From Megalobrama amblycephala (lineage: Eukaryota; Chordata; Actinopteri; Cypriniformes; Xenocyprididae), in assembly GCF_018812025.1 (NCBI RefSeq), contig NC_063061.1, forward strand, positions 39,602,674 through 39,666,673: a stretch of 64,000 nt of DNA, written 5' to 3'. Made by a program: the position numbers and the translations under genes. The notes under the pieces are model-generated. The model did not search any database. It worked only from the letters and a program-made list of their open reading frames with translations, and was not told where the DNA came from. Every line of letters starts with the position of its first letter. The stretch's first letter is position 1. This document shows positions 58,707-64,000 of the stretch, piece after piece.

Positions 58707-60156
58707 AAATGAATAAATATTCCTGTTTGCCCACAGCTTCCCTGTCAAAAATATATTTACTGAATAAAAAAATAATAATACTAAATACTATATATCAGGT
58801 TGGCTTAGTCGAGTTCAGCAGCCCTCCCTCTGCGACACGCCATTCATTCCCACACGCGCGCCACATCCCACCTCGAGTTTGCTGCTGGCTGAAAACTTGT
58901 GACAACTATGCCCGGGAAAATACAACTGCTGTCTGGCGATGAGAAGCGAAAAAGAAAAAAAGCCCTAGATGGATCCATCCCATGCATTTCTTTTAGGTGG
59001 CCTATGTATGTTCACAAACGTGAAATTTGTGAAACTATTGTGAAACAATTTAAGGGTGAGAGTATTTATACGTTTAACGCCGCGTTAATAGTTTGACCAC
59101 CAGCAACGCATCTGCCTGATTTTGATACTAACATAATTTATGTCATATTATAATTTCAATTATTTTAATGTGCTATGCATTGCATTTTGAACCATGTTAA
59201 AGATATCTGTAGGGCTGTCAATACCAGAAGAGGATCATCCATGGACCGACAGTTTTCTAAGGATGCACGATTTATTAAACCTATTTAAAAGTCATAATAC
59301 AGCATTACATAATGCTATCCTTAAATCTATGCTTACACAGGAGAATACATCAATAAAAGTGGCTGTAGCATTTCTATCAAAAAAAAAAAAGTGGCCGAAT
59401 ATTATTATTTAACTAATAATATATTTTTTTAATTATGGTGGTTGGCTTTAATCGTGGAATTGATCGTGCTGTGCTGTGTAACAACAAAAATCAGCAGGCT
59501 TTTGGTGCCCTCTGCAGGCATTTGTTATAATATATAATGTATTTATAACATTTCAGGGGAAAAAAACTCTTGACGTGTTTAAATATGCAGATTAGCTTGT
59601 TTTGGTTAATTTAGAAGAAATCTACAGATGCAAACAGATGGATGGTAGTAGGCTTAAAACAATCACCATCTAAATGTGAAGGTTAGGGTTAAGTTTTCTT
59701 TCCATTAGAGTAAAAGACATGACAGCAAAAATGAACCAAAATCTTAAAATTGTCCACTACATGAAAGTATTCCAATAACACCAAAAGAATTAAAATGATT
59801 TATTGATTTGTGCAAAATAAACAAATTATTAATGAAACTATATCCCTCTCCTTGGTGCAGTCATTTATTCTAAATATATAGCTACTTGAAATAATAGTGT
59901 AGAAAACATGCACACTGTGGCATAGTGTCCTTTGCTGTTGTCTGCTCTTGTGATAAACCTAGTCAATACTAAAGAAGACCATGGGCTCTGTGTGAACTGA
60001 TTATTTTGTAGAAATCAAGAATAAAACAATTGGTGAGTGTGAGGGAATTAAAATAAATTGGTAAGGAAGTCAGAGTTGTCTTAATATATTTAAGGGTTTA
60101 TTATTTTTTTTTTCCACTTGAGCCCCTGCCCCCTAAAATGTCTGTGCACGTCCCTG
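58581..60156 (+). mobile_element. hAT-type transposon remnant
   Basis: Inverted ends read CAGGCACGTGCACACATAGA on the left and, in reverse complement, CAGGGACGTGCACAGACATT on the right. The 8-bp flanks TGTATAAC and CGTATAAC (seven of eight identical) are the expected hAT target duplication. The poly-T tract at 58669-58702 and the broken frame indicate internal deletion and decay. Confidence 0.85.
58908..59412 (+). pseudogene. Remnant of the hAT open reading frame
   Basis: Two short pieces remain: MPGKIQLLSGDEKRKRKKAL... (58908-59096) and MLKISVGLSIPEEDHPWTDS... (59194-59412). The basic start resembles the N-terminus of hAT/ZMYM-type transposases, but the catalytic domain and dimerisation region are absent. 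The assignment rests mainly on its position inside the hAT ends. Confidence 0.4.
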
Positions 60157-60587
60157 CGTATAACCTTTGTATTATCAATTTCATATATTAAATACATTAT
60201 ATTCATGCTCGATTGTTCTGCTGCTCATTCAGAAAAACCAAGTCACTTTTACGTTCGGTCCGGCACCATTGCTTTACGCTTTGATGCTATAATAGTTTTA
60301 TTCTTGTGGCCAGAGAATAACATTCTTCTTATAATAGTCTGTGAGAAAACTAACAGTTGCTGGACAAACTTGGATATTTCTCTAAACAACTATTAAACTA
60401 GAACTGATCATATATGTAATTGATTATAATTTGTTGTAATTAATTCACAATATATGTGCATAATTCCCTCTTGGGTTGATATATGTATCGTAATTAATCA
60501 TAAGGCTTTATGATTTATTATATTCATATATTTCATGCATAAATTGATTAAATACTTGTAATATCTCTAGAGATTCATTACATTACA

Positions 60588-60660
60588 GCGCTCCTCATCG
60601 GGATCCTCCAGAAGCTGCAGTACATTCAGAACAGCGCTGTTAGGATCCTAAAAAAATTTG
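60588..60660 (+). pseudogene. LINE reverse-transcriptase fragment, 3' side of the split copy
   Basis: LLIGIL, then LQYIQNSAVRIL, continues the LINE reading frame interrupted at 57469. It stops resembling the family soon after the A-rich stretch at 60650. Confidence 0.6.
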
Positions 60661-61099
60661 AAATTTAAAGAAATTGGCCCATATAGATATTGTTGAAAAG
60701 TCATTATTTAGTTTTTTTTGACAAAATATTTTCACCAGAAATATTCTCGTGGCTTTATAATATTGAACCACTGTACTCACATGAACTGATTTAAATATGT
60801 TTTTAGTACATTCATGGATCTTGACAGAGGAAATGTCATTGCTGGCTATGCAGGCCTCACGGAGCCATCGGATTTCATCAAAAATATCTTAATTTGTGTT
60901 CTGAAGATGAACGAAGGTCTTACGGGTGTGGAACGACATGAGGGTGAGTAATTAATGACATTATTTTCATTTTTGGGTGAATTAACACTTTAATATAACT
61001 CAGATTGTGTTCATCAGAAAGAAGAAAGTCATATACACTTAGGATCGCTTGAGGGTGAGTAAAGCTTGAGCTAATTTTCATTTGACGGTGAACTAATTC
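60661..61099. repeat. Dispersed repeat fragments
   Basis: About 60850-60990 (GATTTCATCAAAAATATCTT, GAACGACATGAGGGTGAGTA) and 61000-61095 belong to the repeat also seen at 18895-19130 and 56930-57050. No gene. Confidence 0.55.
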
Positions 61100-61230
61100 A
61101 TCAATTAACTCAGATTAATGTAGAATCAGAACATGAAGATGTTCAGCTGAAAGAACGACAGAAGAGAAAAATAAAGTGCAGTAAACATTAACCATCAGCA
61201 TCAGTCTTTCCTCATGTTCTTCATTCCTCT
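61100..61230 (-). pseudogene. Remnant of intron end and exon start of the minus-strand family
   Basis: 61147-61230 matches the intron directly before the exon at 12090 (GTTTACTGCACTTTATTTTT, then TCTGTCGTTCTTTCAG). After the acceptor only about 13 bp of exon (CTGAACATCTTCA) match before repeat sequence takes over at about 61100. The exon appears to have been interrupted by the repeats lying at 56.9-61.1 kb. Confidence 0.5.
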
Positions 61231-61569
61231 GTAGATACGAGGAAAAGGATTCTGTAAATCGGTTTCTTGTATTTTTGTAGTTGTTAAAGTCGAGCGTCAC
61301 TTTAAATCATGTTTCTCAGCTGCATGAACACAGATCTCTTTCACCAGAACATCATTCTGTCTTCATTTACACAAGATCAACACTGATAATCAGATCCAAT
61401 AAAATAAATATTAACACTTATATAAAACACTTCAAGATAAAACATGTTTCTACATTCATCATGTAAAAAAACATTAAAGAAGTTTTAGGCTTTGTTGCCA
61501 CTGACATTTAAAGTGTGCAATACTGTAACTTCTGCGATGAAAAAATAAATATTAAAGTGTTTTAATCAC

Positions 61570-61650
61570 CTTGTGATGAGCAGAAAAAGGAAACATCGAA
61601 GCAGCTCTGATCTGTGCTGATGCTGCTGTTTGAGCTTCTGAACAAGTTTT
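61570..61650 (-). other. Candidate first exon, second copy
   Basis: Ends at CACAAG|GTGATT like the copy at 752. One frame gives QQHQHRSELLRCFLFLLIT, hydrophobic near the donor like a signal peptide, but it lacks a clear ATG. The ATG-TTT-CCT start nearer the donor is in another frame. Coding status unresolved. Confidence 0.3.
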
Positions 61651-61666
61651 ATAAAAGCGCTTTGAT

Positions 61667-61683
61667 GAAAAGTGAAAGAAACT
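61667..61683. promoter_or_regulatory. IRF-core-like motif, second copy
   Basis: GAAAAGTGAAAGAAACT contains AAGTGAAA (core AANNGAAA) and resembles interferon-response elements. Conserved in position with 850-864. Confidence 0.35.
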
Positions 61684-61985
61684 CAAATCAAAACTTTGTC
61701 TGTGTGTGTTATAAACCCGCCCCTATACTCTACTGTCACACTGTTCACATTACAGGAAATGATGAGGAAAAGTGTGTCGATCTAACCACACTTTCACACC
61801 TTCATGTTCATCATCCTCCTCTCTCTCTGATTGTTCGTATCATCATCAGTTCTCCTCTGTTCTCTCTTCTGAACGGCTCATATTTCATTCAGTTGGTTTG
61901 ATCACATCATTAGAAACAAGAGTGACAATGTTGAGCTGTTTTGTGTAAATGATGACAACTGTGTTGAAGTTTATCTTTTGAAACA

Positions 61986-62460
61986 GGCGTTAGTGCACGT
62001 GTGCCATTGCACACAATGTTTGTACTCTAACCACCTCTGAGGATAGTGGGGGTCGCGATTCACTGGCATCGTTATTTTGGGGGTCGTGGGCGGAAAAGTT
62101 TGGGAACCCCAGACCTACATAAACCCTTTAAGGTTGGTTTTATGACTGTAAATCAGTCTCTTCAAATGATATTGAGCTTTAATGATGGTATATTTTGTGT
62201 CAGAAGGTGTGTAGTCTGCCCAGACGAATAATAGAAACAGGAGGCAAGAAGAAAAACCTCAGGCAAACGAAGTGGTACTCCCACGAGTCTTTATAGAGGT
62301 TCGCACAATAAGCACACTCTTCACATGTCAAAGAGTGAGTATGAACAGGAAAAAAGCGCTCTGATAAACGCTGAGAATCAAAGTGGAAAAGTAACATTAT
62401 TACACACTAGAACATCAGTCAGCATTAGAGCAGTCATCTCTCTGCCATTCTCTCTCATGC
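61986..62460. other. Transposon scraps and unassigned sequence
   Basis: About 62046-62115 (GTGGGGGTCGCGATTCACTG; GTTTGGGAACCCCAG) looks like the end of a hAT-type repeat. The rest is unassigned. Confidence 0.35.
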
Positions 62461-63843
62461 ACACTATTAAACACTATTAACACTATTAAACACTATTAAA
62501 CACTATTAACACTATTAACACTATTAAACACTATTAAACACTATTAACACTATTAAACACTATTAACACTATTAAACACTATTAAACACTATTAAACACT
62601 ATTAACACTATTAAACACTATTAAACACTATTAACACTATTAAACACTATTAAACACTATTAACACTATTAAACACTATTAACACTATTAAACACTATTA
62701 AACACTATTAACACTATTAAACACTATTAAACACTATTAAACACTATTAACACTATTAAACACTATTAAACACTATTAACACTATTAAACACTATTAACA
62801 CTATTAAACACTATTAAACACTATTAACACTATTAAACACTATTAAACACTATTAACACTATTAAACACTATTAAACACTATTAACACTATTAAACACTA
62901 TTAAACACTATTAACACTATTAAACACTATTAAACACCATTAACACTATTAAACACTATTAACACTATTAAACACTATTAACACTATTAACACTATTAAA
63001 CACTATTAACACTATTAAACACTATTAACACTATTAACACTATTAAACACTATTAACACTATTAAACACTATTAACACTATTAACACTATTAAACACTAT
63101 TAACACTATTAAACACTATTAACACTATTAAACACTATTAAACACTATTAACACTATTAAACACTATTAAACACTATTAAACACCATTAACACTATTAAA
63201 CACTATTAAACACCATTAACACTATTAAACACTATTAACACTATTAAACACTATTAAACACTATTAACACTATTAAACACTATTAACACTATTAAACACT
63301 ATTAAACACTATTAACACTATTAAACACTATTTAACACTATTAAACACTATTAAACACTATTAAACACTATTAACACTATTAAACACTATTAACACTATT
63401 AACACTATTAAACACTATTAACACTATTAAACACTATTAACACTATTAAACACTATTAAACACTATTAACACTATTAAACACTATTAACACTATTAACAC
63501 TATTAAACACTATTAACACTATTAAACACTATTAAACACTATTAACACTATTAAACACTATTAACACTATTAACACTATTAAACACTATTAACACTATTA
63601 ACACTATTAAACACTATTAACACTATTAAACACTATTAAACACTATTAAACACTATTAACACTATTAAACACTATTAAACACCATTAACACTATTAAACA
63701 CTATTTAACACTATTAAACACTATTAACACTATTAAACACTATTAAACACTATTAACACTATTAAACACTATTAACACTATTAAACACTATTAAACACTA
63801 TTAACACTATTAAACACTATTAAACACTATTAACAGTATTAAA
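62461..63843. repeat. Satellite of mixed 9- and 10-bp units
   Basis: About 1.38 kb composed almost entirely of ACTATTAAC (9 bp) and ACTATTAAAC (10 bp) in irregular order, often alternating so that 19 bp is the main period. Rare variants are CACCATTA (five seen) and CTATTTAAC (two). No unique spacers, so not CRISPR, and not a telomere repeat. Confidence 0.97.
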
Positions 63844-64000
63844 CATAAGTCATCTTAAAAGCACATCAACATTAACGTCATAACCAGGATTCAACATTAG
63901 GTGGCCGTTACAGTATGAGTATCGTTTAAATTTGACCGATACTGCTTATCAATACTACACTATAATTTGGTGCAAAAAGACATACTGTGAAAAGATGTTG
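63844..64000. other. Window end, unassigned
   Basis: No feature recognised after the satellite. Confidence 0.5.

Larger units (their letters stand above)
57470..60587 (+). mobile_element. Solo-LTR-like element inserted in the LINE, itself split by a hAT
   Basis: Begins TGTAACGTCTG and ends CATTACATTACA (TG...CA with TGTAA/TTACA inverted ends). GCGC lies at 57466-57469 and 60588-60591. Removing the element and one GCGC rejoins the LINE codons exactly across the break. Without the nested hAT it is about 1.5 kb, a long LTR. AGTATAAAATG at about 57883 is a possible TATA box. No gag or pol remains, consistent with LTR-LTR recombination. Orientation is tentative. Confidence 0.7.
61310..61985 (-). 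other. Promoter and first-exon block, second copy
   Basis: Closely matches 1-1145 minus its foldback insertion (e.g. ATGAACACAGATCTCTTTCA; GAACGGCTCATATTTCATTC). It lies upstream, in minus-strand sense, of the exons at 56372-56888 and is the likely 5' end of that gene copy. Confidence 0.5.

Noticed and set aside
62461..63843. CRISPR-like array of short direct repeats
   Set aside because: Units are contiguous with no unique spacers, and the genome is vertebrate; it is a satellite.

Overview
The window is vertebrate nuclear DNA, AT-rich, intron-like and dominated by transposable elements. The mix of Tc1/mariner, hAT, PIF/Harbinger-like, piggyBac-like and foldback elements, two Ty3/Gypsy retrotransposons and the dispersed repeats recognised here points to a teleost, most likely a cyprinid (zebrafish/carp relatives). 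This assignment comes from pattern recognition, not a search. There are no bacterial operons, CRISPR arrays or structural RNA genes. The only long intact reading frames belong to transposons.

The host backbone looks like a tandemly duplicated, unidentified multigene family. Short exons with good splice sites recur as paralogues. Plus-strand tail exons lie at 4792-4841 and 20720-20805. Minus-strand tail exons lie at 10396-10485/11935-12090, at 21348-21482 (with upstream exons at 22271-22335, 25165-25255 and 27050-27175) and at 56372-56481/56714-56888. Two paralogous promoter/first-exon blocks sit at the window edges (1-1145 and 61310-61985), each with an IRF-core-like motif. Plus and minus tails face each other, suggesting a repeated convergent gene pair. 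I could not name the family; an immune-type family would fit but is unproven.

Layout: 0-13 kb holds the first promoter block, TA foldbacks, a truncated 1 kb foldback, a 1 kb GAT array and minus-strand exons broken by insertions. 13-20 kb holds a (CA)n tract, a Tc1 fragment, nested MITEs and a PIF-like foldback. 20-27 kb holds exons, a large repeat with inverted arms and a near-complete Tc1-type transposon (25340-26932). 27-39 kb holds tandem repeats, a TTAA element nested in another element, and a 3.6 kb TA-flanked element carrying a nested foldback. 39.7-47.1 kb is a young full-length Ty3/Gypsy element on the minus strand, with almost identical LTRs, a tRNA-Thr-type primer site and an intact 1470-residue Pol but a frame break in gag. 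49.5-54.7 kb is a decayed chromodomain-containing Gypsy element. 57.3-60.7 kb is a three-level nest: a LINE split by a solo-LTR-like element that is itself split by a hAT element. 62.5-63.8 kb is a satellite built from 9- and 10-bp units.

Most of the sequence is therefore transposon biology layered on a duplicated gene cluster. Each transposon carries its own copying or excision machinery, and the host exons show collateral damage from insertion.
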